From contig JAUCBJ010001489.1 in assembly GCA_032718475.1 (NCBI GenBank), forward strand, positions 47,370-111,369: DNA of 64,000 nt. Direction: 5' to 3'. The notes beneath the pieces are model-generated. The model was not told the origin of the DNA, did no database searches, and worked only from the letters and a program-made list of their open reading frames with translations. Positions 31,501 through 44,903 of the stretch are shown here, one piece after another; the stretch's first letter is position 1, and every line of letters starts with the position of its first letter. The position numbers and the translations under genes are program-made. The stretch comes from Nemertoderma westbladi (lineage: Eukaryota; Xenacoelomorpha; Nemertodermatida; Nemertodermatidae).

Positions 31501-33749
31501 TCAAACAGTTTGACAGTTTGATTGAAATATAAAAAATAATTACAAGTAAACCATCCGTTCCGAGTTCAAACAGTTTGATTGAAATATAAAAAATAATTAC
31601 AAGTAAACCATCCTTTCCGAGTTCAAACAGTTTGATTGAAATATAAAAAATAATTACAAGTAAACCATCCGTTCCAAGTTCAAACAGTTATGATTGAAAT
31701 ATAAAAAATAATTACAAGTAAACCAACCATCCTTTCCGAGTTCAAACAGTTTGATTGAAATATAAAAATAATTACAAGTAAACCATCCGTTCCAAGTTCA
31801 AACAGTTATGATTGAAATATAAAAAATAATTACAAGTAAACCATCCGTTCCGTGTTCAAACAGTTTGATTGAAATATAAAAAATAATTACAAGTAAACCA
31901 TCCGTTCCGAGTTCAAACAGTTTGATTGAAATATAAAACTAATTACAAGTAAACCAACCGTTCTGAGTTCAAACATTTTGATTGAAATATAAAAAATAAT
32001 TACAAGTAAACCATCCGTTCTGAGTTCAAACAGTTTGATTGAAATATAAAAATAATTACAAGTAAACCATCCGTTCCGAGTTCAAACAGTTTGATTGAAA
32101 TATAAAAAATAATTACAAGTAAACCAACCGTTCTGAGTTCAAACATTTTGATTGAAATATAAAAAATAATTACAAGTAAACCATCCGTTCTGAGTTCAAA
32201 CAGTTTGATTGAAATATAAAAATAATTACAAGTAAACCATCCGTTCCGAGTTCAAACAGTTTGATTGAAATATAAAAAATAATTACAAGTAAACCATCCG
32301 TTCCGAGTTCAAACAGTTTGATTGAAATATAAAAATAATTACAAGTAAACCATCCGTTCCGAGTTCAAACAGTTTGATTGAAATATAAAAATAATTACAA
32401 GTAAACCATCCGTTCCGAGTTCAAACAGTTTGATTGAAATATAAAAATAATTACAAGTAAACCATCCGTTCCGAGTTCAAACAGTTTGATTGAAATATAA
32501 AAAATAATTACAAGTAAACCATCCGTTCCGAGTTCAAACAGTTTGATTGAAATATAAAAATAATTACAAGTAAACCATCCGTTCCGAGTTCAAACAGTTT
32601 GATTGAAATATAAAAAATAATTACAAGTAAACCATCCGTTCCGAGTTCAAACAGTTTGATTGAAATATAAAAATAATTACAAGTAAACCATCCGTTCCGA
32701 GTTCAAACAGTTTGATTGAAATATAAAAAATAATTACAAGTAAACCATCCGTTCCGAGTTCAAACAGTTTGATTGAAATATAAAAATAATTACAAGTAAA
32801 CCATCCGTTCCGAGTTCAAACAGTTTGATTGAAATATAAAAAATAATTACAAGTAAACCATCCGTTCCGAGTTCAAACAGTTTGATTGAAATATAAAAAA
32901 TAATTACAAGTAAACCATCCGTTCCGAGTTCAAACAGTTTGATTGAAATATAAAAAATAATTACAAGTAAACCATCCGTTCCGAGTTCAAACAGTTTGAT
33001 TGAAATATAAAAAATAATTACAAGTAAACCATCCGTTCCGAGTTCAAACAGTTTGATTGAAATATAAAAAATAATTACAAGTAAACCATCCGTTCCGAGT
33101 TCAAACAGTTTGATTGAAATATAAAAAATAATTACAAGTAAACCATCCGTTCCGAGTTCAAACAGTTTGATTGAAATATAAAAAATAATTACAAGTAAAC
33201 CATCCGTTCCGAGTTCAAACAGTTTGATTGAAATATAAAAATAATTACAAGTAAACCATCCGTTCCGAGTTCAAACAGTTTGATTGAAATATAAAAAATA
33301 ATTACAAGTAAACCATCCGTTCCGAGTTCAAACAGTTTGATTGAAATATAAAAAATAATTACAAGTAAACCATCCGTTCCGAGTTCAAACAGTTTGATTG
33401 AAATATAAAAAATAATTACAAGTAAACCATCCGTTCCGAGTTCAAACAGTTTGATTGAAATATAAAAAATAATTACAAGTAAACCATCCGTTCCGAGTTC
33501 AAACAGTTTGATTGAAATATAAAAAATAATTACAAGTAAACCATCCGTTCCGAGTTCAAACAGTTTGATTGAAATATAAAAAATAATTACAAGTAAACCA
33601 TCCGTTCCGAGTTCAAACAGTTTGATTGAAATATAAAAAATAATTACAAGTAAACCATCCGTTCCGAGTTCAAACAGTTTGATTGAAATATAAAAAATAA
33701 TTACAAGTAAACCATCCGTTCCGAGTTCAAACAGTTTGATTGAAATATA

Positions 33750-36700
33750 AAAAATAATTACAAGTAAACCATCCGTTCCGAGTTCAAAAAGTTTGATTGA
33801 AATATAAAAAATAATTACAAGTAAACCATCCGTTCCGAGTTCAAACAGTTTGATTGAAATATAAAAAAAATTACAAGTAAACCATCCGTTCCGAGTTCAA
33901 ACAGTTTGATTGAAATATAAAAATAATTACAAGTAAACCATCCGTTCCGAGTTCAAACAGTTTGATTGAAATATAAAAAATAATTACAAGTAAACCATCC
34001 GTTCCGAGTTCAAACAGTTTGATTGAAATATAAAAAATAATTACAAGTAAACCATCCGTTCCGAGTTCAAACAGTTTGATTGAAATATAAAAATAATTAC
34101 AAGTAAACCATCCGTTCCGAGTTCAAACAGTTTGATTGAAATATAAAAATAATTACAAGTAAACCATCCGTTCCGAGTTCAAACAGTTTGATTGAAATAT
34201 AAAACTAATTACAAGTAAACCATCCGTTCCGAGTTCAAACAGTTTGATTGAAATATAAAAAATAATTACAAGTAAACCATCCGTTCCCAGTTCAAACAGT
34301 TTGATTGAAATATAAAAAATAATTACAAGTAAACCATCCGTTCTGAGTTCAAACAGTTTGATTGAAATATAAGAATAATTACAAGTAAACCATCCGTTCC
34401 GAGTTCAAACAGTTTGATTGAAATATAAAAAATAATTACAAGTAAACCATCCGTTCCGAGTTCAAACAGTTTGATTGAAATATAAAAATAATTACAAGTA
34501 AACCATCCGTTCTGAGTTCAAACAGTTTGACAGTTTGATTAAAATATAAAAATAATTACAAGTAAACCATCCGTTCCGAGTTCAAACAGTTTGACAGTTT
34601 GATTGAAATATAAAAATAATTACAAGTAAACCATCCGTTCCGAGTTCAAACAGTTTGACAGTTTGATTGAAATATAAAAATAATTACAAGTAAACCATCC
34701 GTTCCGAGTTCAAACAGTTTGATTGAAATATAAAAATAATTACAAGTAAACCATCCGTTCCGTGTTCAAACAATTTGATTGAAATATAAAAAATAATTAC
34801 AAGTAAACCATCCGTTCCGAGTTCAAACAATTTGATTGAAATATAAAAAATAATTACAAGTAAACCATCCGTTCCGAGTTCAAACAGTTTGATTGAAATA
34901 TAAAAACTAATTACAAGTAAACCATCCGTTCCGAGTTCAAACAGTTTGATTGAAATATAAAAATAATTACAAGTAAACCATCCGTTCCGAGTTCAAACAG
35001 TTTGATTGAAATATAAAAAATAATTACAAGTAAACCATCCGTTCCGAGTTCAAACAGTTTGATTGAAATATAAAAAATAATTACAAGTAAACCATCCGTT
35101 CCGAGTTCAAACAGTTTGATTGAAATATAAAAAATAATTACAAGTAAACCATCCGTTCCGAGTTCAAACAGTTTGATTGAAATATAAAAAATAATTACAA
35201 GTAAACCATCCGTTCCGAGTTCAAACAGTTTGATTGAAATATAACAAATAATTACAAGTAAACCATCTGTTCCGAGTTCAAACAGTTTGACAGTTTGATT
35301 GAAATATAAAAAATAATTACAAGTAAACCATCCTTTCCGAGTTCAAACAGTTTGATTGAAATATAAAAATAATTACAAGTAAACCATCCGTTCCGAGTTC
35401 AAACAGTTTGATTGAAATATAAAAAATAATTACAAGTAAACCATCCGTTCCGAGTTCAAACAGTTTGATTGAAATATAAAAAATAATTACAAGTAAACCA
35501 TCCGTTCCGAGTTCAAACAGTTTGATTGAAATATAAAAAATAATTACAAGTAAACCATCCGTTCCGAGTTCAAACAGTTTGATTGAAATATAAAAAATAA
35601 TTACAAGTAAACCATCCTTTCCGAGTTCAAACAGTTTGATTGAAATATAAAAATAATTACAAGTAAACCATCCGTTCCAAGTTCAAAAAGTTTGATTGAA
35701 ATATAAAAAATAATTACAAGTAAACCATCCGTTCCGAGTTCAAACAGTTTGATTGAAATATAAAAAATAATTACAAGTAAACCATCTGTTCCGAGTTCAA
35801 ACAGTTTGACAGTTTGATTGAAATATAAAAAATAATTACAAATAAACCATCCGTTCCGAGTTCAAACAGTTTGATTGAAATATAAAAAATAATTACAAGT
35901 AAACCATCCGTTCCGAGTTCAAACAGTTTGATTGAAATATAAAAAATAATTACAAGTAAACCATCCTTTCCGAGTTCAAACAGTTTGATTGAAATATAAA
36001 AAATAATTACAAGTAAACCATCCGTTCCAAGTTCAAACAGTTATGATTGAAATATAAAAAATAATTACAAGTAAACCATCCTTTCCGAGTTCAAACAGTT
36101 TGATTGAAATATAAAAATAATTACAAGTAAACCATCCGTTCCAAGTTCAAACAGTTATGATTGAAATATAAAAAATAATTACAAGTAAACCATCCGTTCC
36201 GTGTTCAAACAGTTTGATTGAAATATAAAAAATAATTACAAGTAAACCATCCGTTCCGAGTTCAAACAGTTTGATTGAAATATAAAACTAATTACAAGTA
36301 AACCAACCGTTCTGAGTTCAAACATTTTGATTGAAATATAAAAAATAATTACAAGTAAACCATCCGTTCTGAGTTCAAACAGTTTGATTGAAATATAAAA
36401 ATAATTACAAGTAAACCGTCCGTTCCGAGTTCAAACAGTTTGATTGAAATATAAAAAATAATTACAAGTAAACCAACCGTTCTGAGTTCAAACATTTTGA
36501 TTGAAATATAAAAAATAATTACAAGTAAACCTTCCGTTCCGAGTTCAAACAGTTTGATTGAAATATAAAAAATAATTACAAGTAAACCATCCGTTCCGTG
36601 TTCAAACAGTTTGATTGAAATATAAAAAATAATTACAAGTAAACCATCCGTTCCGAGTTCAAACAGTTTGATTGAAATATAAAACTAATTACAAGTAAAC

Positions 36701-38167
36701 CAACCGTTCTGAGTTCAAACATTTTGATTGAAATATAAAAAATAATTACAAGTAAACCATCCGTTCTGAGTTCAAACAGTTTGACAGTTTGATTGAAATA
36801 TAAAAAATAATTACAAGTAAACCATCCTTTCCGAGTTCAAACAGTTTGATTGAAATATAAAAATAATTACAAGTAAACCATCCGTTCCGAGTTCAAACAG
36901 TTTGATTGAAATATAAAAAATAATTACAAGTAAACCATCCGTTCTGAGTTCAAACAGTTTGACAGTTTGATTAAAATATAAAAATAATTACAAGTAAACC
37001 ATCCGTTCCGAGTTCAAACAGTTTGACAGTTTGATTGAAATATAAAAATAATTACAAGTAAACCATCCGTTCCGAGTTCAAACAGTTTGACAGTTTGATT
37101 GAAATATAAAAATAATTACAAGTAAACCATCCGTTCCGAGTTCAAACAATTTGATTGAAATATAAAAAATAATTACAAGTAAACCATCGGTTCCGAGTTC
37201 AAACAGTTTGATTGAAATATAAAAATAATTACAAGTAAACCATCCGTTCCGAGTTCAAACAGTTTGATTGAAATATAAAAAATAATTACAAGTAAACCAT
37301 CCGTTCCGAGTTCAAACAGTTTGATTGAAATATAAAAAATAATTACAAGTAAACCATCCGTTCCAAGTTCAATCAGTTTGATTGAAATATAAAAAATAAT
37401 TACAAGTAAACCATCCGTTCCGAGTTCAAACAGTTTGATTGAAATATAAAACTAATTACAAGTAAACCATCCGTTCCGAGTTCAAACAGTTTGATTGAAA
37501 TATAAAAAATAATTACAAGTAAACCATCCGTTCCGAGTTCAAACAGTTTGATTGAAATATAAAAAATAATTACAAGTAAACCATCCGTTCCGAGTTCAAA
37601 CAGTTTGATTGAAATATAAAAAATAATTACAAGTAAACCATCCTGTCCGAGTTCAAACAGTTTGATTGAAATATAAAACTAATTACAAGTAAACCATCCG
37701 TTCCGAGTTCAAACAGTTTGATTGAAATATAAAAAATAATTACAAGTAATCCATCCGTTCCGAGTTCAAACAGTTTGATTGAAATATAAAAAATAATTAC
37801 AAGTAAACCATCCGTTCCGAGTTCAAACAGTTTGATTGAAATATAAAAAATAATTACAAGTAAACCATCCGTTCCGAGTTCAAACTGTTTGATTGAAATA
37901 TAAAAACTAATTACAAGTAAACCATCCGTTCCGAGTTCAAACAGTTTGATTGAAATATAAAAAATAAGTACAAGTAAACCATCCTGTCCGAGTTCAAACA
38001 GTTTGATTGAAATATAAAAACTAATTACAAGTAAACCATCCGTTCCGAGTTCAAACAGTTTGATTGAAATATAAAACTAATTACAAGTAAACCATCCGTT
38101 CCGAGTTCAAACAGTTTGATTGAAATATAAAAAATAATTACAAGTAAACCATCCGTTCCGAGTTCAA
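33750..38167. repeat. Long duplicated block within the satellite, copy 1
   Basis: About 4.4 kb nearly identical to 40486-44903 at a constant offset of 6736 bp. Shared rare marks are AGTTCAAAAAGTTTG (33781/40517), CCGTTCCCAG (34281/41017), GATTAAAAT (34537/41273 and 36969/43705) and TAAGTACAAG (37965/44701). Only isolated substitutions were seen, for example at 37750. Confidence 0.75.
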
Positions 38168-40485
38168 ACAGTTTGATTGAAATATAAAAAATAATTACAA
38201 GTAAACCATCCGTTCCGTGTTCAAACAGTTTGATTGAAATATAAAAAATAATTACAAGTAAACCATCCGTTCCGAGTTCAAACAGTTTGATTGAAATATA
38301 AAACTAATTACAAGTAAACCAACCGTTCTGAGTTCAAACATTTTGATTGAAATATAAAAAATAATTACAAGTAAACCATCCGTTCTGAGTTCAAACAGTT
38401 TGACAGTTTGATTGAAATATAAAAAATAATTACAAGTAAACCATCCTTTCCGAGTTCAAACAGTTTGATTGAAATATAAAAATAATTACAAGTAAACCAT
38501 CCGTTCCGAGTTCAAACAGTTTGATTGAAATATAAAAAATAATTACAAGTAAACCATCCGTTCTGAGTTCAAACAGTTTGACAGTTTGATTAAAATATAA
38601 AAATAATTACAAGTAAACCATCCGTTCCGAGTTCAAACAGTTTGACAGTTTGATTGAAATATAAAAATAATTACAAGTAAACCATCCGTTCCGAGTTCAA
38701 ACAGTTTGACAGTTTGATTGAAATATAAAAATAATTACAAGTAAACCATCCGTTCCGAGTTCAAACAATTTGATTGAAATATAAAAAATAATTACAAGTA
38801 AACCATCGGTTCCGAGTTCAAACAGTTTGATTGAAATATAAAAATAATTACAAGTAAACCATCCGTTCCGAGTTCAAACAGTTTGATTGAAATATAAAAA
38901 ATAATTACAAGTAAACCATCCGTTCCGAGTTCAAACAGTTTGATTGAAATATAAAAAATAATTACAAGTAAACCATCCGTTCCAAGTTCAATCAGTTTGA
39001 TTGAAATATAAAAAATAATTACAAGTAAACCATCCGTTCCGAGTTCAAACAGTTTGATTGAAATATAAAACTAATTACAAGTAAACCATCCGTTCCGAGT
39101 TCAAACAGTTTGATTGAAATATAAAAAATAATTACAAGTAAACCATCCGTTCCGAGTTCAAACAGTTTGATTGAAATATAAAAAATAATTACAAGTAAAC
39201 CATCCGTTCCGAGTTCAAACAGTTTGATTGAAATATAAAAAATAATTACAAGTAAACCATCCTGTCCGAGTTCAAACAGTTTGATTGAAATATAAAACTA
39301 ATTACAAGTAAACCATCCGTTCCGAGTTCAAACAGTTTGATTGAAATATAAAAAATATTTACAAGTAAACCATCCGTTCCGAGTTCAAACAGTTTGATTG
39401 AAATATAAAAAATAATTACAAGTAAACCATCCGTTCCGAGTTCAAACAGTTTGATTGAAATATAAAAAATAATTACAAGTAAACCATCCGTTCCGAGTTC
39501 AAACTGTTTGATTGAAATATAAAAACTAATTACAAGTAAACCATCCGTTCCGAGTTCAAACAGTTTGATTGAAATATAAAAAATAAGTACAAGTAAACCA
39601 TCCTGTCCGAGTTCAAACAGTTTGATTGAAATATAAAAACTAATTACAAGTAAACCATCCGTTCCGAGTTCAAACAGTTTGATTGAAATATAAAACTAAT
39701 TACAAGTAAACCATCCGTTCCGAGTTCAAACAGTTTGATTGAAATATAAAAAATAATTACAAGTAAACCATCCGTTCCGAGTTCAATCAGTTTGATTGAA
39801 ATATAAAAAATAATTACAAGTAAACCATCCTGTCCGAGTTCAAACAGTTTGATTGAAATATAAAACTAATTACAAGTAAACCATCCGTTCCGAGTTCAAA
39901 CAGTTTGATTGAAATATAAAAAATAATTACAAGTAAACCATCCGTTCCGAGTTCAAACAGTTTGATTGAAATATAAAAAATAATTACAAGTAAACCATCC
40001 TGTCCGAGTTCAAACAGTTTGATTGAAATATAAAACTAATTACAAGTAAACCATCCGTTCCGAGTTCAAACAGTTTGATTGAAATATAAAAAATAATTAC
40101 AAGTAAACCATCCGTTCCGAGTTCAAACAGTTTGATTGAAATATAAAAAATAATTACAAGTAAACCATCCGTTCCGAGTTCAAACAGTTTGATTGAAATA
40201 TAAAAAATAATTACAAGTAAACCATCCGTTCCGAGTTCAAACAGTTTGATTGAAATATAAAAAATAATTACAAGTAAACCATCCGTTCCGAGTTCAATCA
40301 GTTTGATTGAAATATAAAAAATAATTACAAGTAAACCATCCTGTCCGAGGTCAAACAGTTTGATTGAAATATAAAACTAATTACAAGTAAACCATCCGTT
40401 CCGAGTTCAAACAGTTTGATTGAAATATAAAAAATAATTACAAGTAAACCATCCTGTCCGAGGTCAAACAGTTTGATTGAAATAT

Positions 40486-43400
40486 AAAACTAATTACAAG
40501 TAAACCATCCGTTCCGAGTTCAAAAAGTTTGATTGAAATATAAAAAATAATTACAAGTAAACCATCCGTTCCGAGTTCAAACAGTTTGATTGAAATATAA
40601 AAAAAATTACAAGTAAACCATCCGTTCCGAGTTCAAACAGTTTGATTGAAATATAAAAATAATTACAAGTAAACCATCCGTTCCGAGTTCAAACAGTTTG
40701 ATTGAAATATAAAAAATAATTACAAGTAAACCATCCGTTCCGAGTTCAAACAGTTTGATTGAAATATAAAAAATAATTACAAGTAAACCATCCGTTCCGA
40801 GTTCAAACAGTTTGATTGAAATATAAAAATAATTACAAGTAAACCATCCGTTCCGAGTTCAAACAGTTTGATTGAAATATAAAAATAATTACAAGTAAAC
40901 CATCCGTTCCGAGTTCAAACAGTTTGATTGAAATATAAAACTAATTACAAGTAAACCATCCGTTCCGAGTTCAAACAGTTTGATTGAAATATAAAAAATA
41001 ATTACAAGTAAACCATCCGTTCCCAGTTCAAACAGTTTGATTGAAATATAAAAAATAATTACAAGTAAACCATCCGTTCTGAGTTCAAACAGTTTGATTG
41101 AAATATAAGAATAATTACAAGTAAACCATCCGTTCCGAGTTCAAACAGTTTGATTGAAATATAAAAAATAATTACAAGTAAACCATCCGTTCCGAGTTCA
41201 AACAGTTTGATTGAAATATAAAAATAATTACAAGTAAACCATCCGTTCTGAGTTCAAACAGTTTGACAGTTTGATTAAAATATAAAAATAATTACAAGTA
41301 AACCATCCGTTCCGAGTTCAAACAGTTTGACAGTTTGATTGAAATATAAAAATAATTACAAGTAAACCATCCGTTCCGAGTTCAAACAGTTTGACAGTTT
41401 GATTGAAATATAAAAATAATTACAAGTAAACCATCCGTTCCGAGTTCAAACAGTTTGATTGAAATATAAAAATAATTACAAGTAAACCATCCGTTCCGTG
41501 TTCAAACAATTTGATTGAAATATAAAAAATAATTACAAGTAAACCATCCGTTCCGAGTTCAAACAATTTGATTGAAATATAAAAAATAATTACAAGTAAA
41601 CCATCCGTTCCGAGTTCAAACAGTTTGATTGAAATATAAAAACTAATTACAAGTAAACCATCCGTTCCGAGTTCAAACAGTTTGATTGAAATATAAAAAT
41701 AATTACAAGTAAACCATCCGTTCCGAGTTCAAACAGTTTGATTGAAATATAAAAAATAATTACAAGTAAACCATCCGTTCCGAGTTCAAACAGTTTGATT
41801 GAAATATAAAAAATAATTACAAGTAAACCATCCGTTCCGAGTTCAAACAGTTTGATTGAAATATAAAAAATAATTACAAGTAAACCATCCGTTCCGAGTT
41901 CAAACAGTTTGATTGAAATATAAAAAATAATTACAAGTAAACCATCCGTTCCGAGTTCAAACAGTTTGATTGAAATATAACAAATAATTACAAGTAAACC
42001 ATCTGTTCCGAGTTCAAACAGTTTGACAGTTTGATTGAAATATAAAAAATAATTACAAGTAAACCATCCTTTCCGAGTTCAAACAGTTTGATTGAAATAT
42101 AAAAATAATTACAAGTAAACCATCCGTTCCGAGTTCAAACAGTTTGATTGAAATATAAAAAATAATTACAAGTAAACCATCCGTTCCGAGTTCAAACAGT
42201 TTGATTGAAATATAAAAAATAATTACAAGTAAACCATCCGTTCCGAGTTCAAACAGTTTGATTGAAATATAAAAAATAATTACAAGTAAACCATCCGTTC
42301 CGAGTTCAAACAGTTTGATTGAAATATAAAAAATAATTACAAGTAAACCATCCTTTCCGAGTTCAAACAGTTTGATTGAAATATAAAAATAATTACAAGT
42401 AAACCATCCGTTCCAAGTTCAAAAAGTTTGATTGAAATATAAAAAATAATTACAAGTAAACCATCCGTTCCGAGTTCAAACAGTTTGATTGAAATATAAA
42501 AAATAATTACAAGTAAACCATCTGTTCCGAGTTCAAACAGTTTGACAGTTTGATTGAAATATAAAAAATAATTACAAATAAACCATCCGTTCCGAGTTCA
42601 AACAGTTTGATTGAAATATAAAAAATAATTACAAGTAAACCATCCGTTCCGAGTTCAAACAGTTTGATTGAAATATAAAAAATAATTACAAGTAAACCAT
42701 CCTTTCCGAGTTCAAACAGTTTGATTGAAATATAAAAAATAATTACAAGTAAACCATCCGTTCCAAGTTCAAACAGTTATGATTGAAATATAAAAAATAA
42801 TTACAAGTAAACCATCCTTTCCGAGTTCAAACAGTTTGATTGAAATATAAAAATAATTACAAGTAAACCATCCGTTCCAAGTTCAAACAGTTATGATTGA
42901 AATATAAAAAATAATTACAAGTAAACCATCCGTTCCGTGTTCAAACAGTTTGATTGAAATATAAAAAATAATTACAAGTAAACCATCCGTTCCGAGTTCA
43001 AACAGTTTGATTGAAATATAAAACTAATTACAAGTAAACCAACCGTTCTGAGTTCAAACATTTTGATTGAAATATAAAAAATAATTACAAGTAAACCATC
43101 CGTTCTGAGTTCAAACAGTTTGATTGAAATATAAAAATAATTACAAGTAAACCGTCCGTTCCGAGTTCAAACAGTTTGATTGAAATATAAAAAATAATTA
43201 CAAGTAAACCAACCGTTCTGAGTTCAAACATTTTGATTGAAATATAAAAAATAATTACAAGTAAACCTTCCGTTCCGAGTTCAAACAGTTTGATTGAAAT
43301 ATAAAAAATAATTACAAGTAAACCATCCGTTCCGTGTTCAAACAGTTTGATTGAAATATAAAAAATAATTACAAGTAAACCATCCGTTCCGAGTTCAAAC

Positions 43401-44903
43401 AGTTTGATTGAAATATAAAACTAATTACAAGTAAACCAACCGTTCTGAGTTCAAACATTTTGATTGAAATATAAAAAATAATTACAAGTAAACCATCCGT
43501 TCTGAGTTCAAACAGTTTGACAGTTTGATTGAAATATAAAAAATAATTACAAGTAAACCATCCTTTCCGAGTTCAAACAGTTTGATTGAAATATAAAAAT
43601 AATTACAAGTAAACCATCCGTTCCGAGTTCAAACAGTTTGATTGAAATATAAAAAATAATTACAAGTAAACCATCCGTTCTGAGTTCAAACAGTTTGACA
43701 GTTTGATTAAAATATAAAAATAATTACAAGTAAACCATCCGTTCCGAGTTCAAACAGTTTGACAGTTTGATTGAAATATAAAAATAATTACAAGTAAACC
43801 ATCCGTTCCGAGTTCAAACAGTTTGACAGTTTGATTGAAATATAAAAATAATTACAAGTAAACCATCCGTTCCGAGTTCAAACAATTTGATTGAAATATA
43901 AAAAATAATTACAAGTAAACCATCGGTTCCGAGTTCAAACAGTTTGATTGAAATATAAAAATAATTACAAGTAAACCATCCGTTCCGAGTTCAAACAGTT
44001 TGATTGAAATATAAAAAATAATTACAAGTAAACCATCCGTTCCGAGTTCAAACAGTTTGATTGAAATATAAAAAATAATTACAAGTAAACCATCCGTTCC
44101 AAGTTCAATCAGTTTGATTGAAATATAAAAAATAATTACAAGTAAACCATCCGTTCCGAGTTCAAACAGTTTGATTGAAATATAAAACTAATTACAAGTA
44201 AACCATCCGTTCCGAGTTCAAACAGTTTGATTGAAATATAAAAAATAATTACAAGTAAACCATCCGTTCCGAGTTCAAACAGTTTGATTGAAATATAAAA
44301 AATAATTACAAGTAAACCATCCGTTCCGAGTTCAAACAGTTTGATTGAAATATAAAAAATAATTACAAGTAAACCATCCTGTCCGAGTTCAAACAGTTTG
44401 ATTGAAATATAAAACTAATTACAAGTAAACCATCCGTTCCGAGTTCAAACAGTTTGATTGAAATATAAAAAATAATTACAAGTAAACCATCCGTTCCGAG
44501 TTCAAACAGTTTGATTGAAATATAAAAAATAATTACAAGTAAACCATCCGTTCCGAGTTCAAACAGTTTGATTGAAATATAAAAAATAATTACAAGTAAA
44601 CCATCCGTTCCGAGTTCAAACTGTTTGATTGAAATATAAAAACTAATTACAAGTAAACCATCCGTTCCGAGTTCAAACAGTTTGATTGAAATATAAAAAA
44701 TAAGTACAAGTAAACCATCCTGTCCGAGTTCAAACAGTTTGATTGAAATATAAAAACTAATTACAAGTAAACCATCCGTTCCGAGTTCAAACAGTTTGAT
44801 TGAAATATAAAACTAATTACAAGTAAACCATCCGTTCCGAGTTCAAACAGTTTGATTGAAATATAAAAAATAATTACAAGTAAACCATCCGTTCCGAGTT
44901 CAA
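40486..44903. repeat. Long duplicated block within the satellite, copy 2
   Basis: Partner of 33750-38167. The match breaks at both ends within one monomer, as expected from unequal exchange or amplification within the array. Confidence 0.75.
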
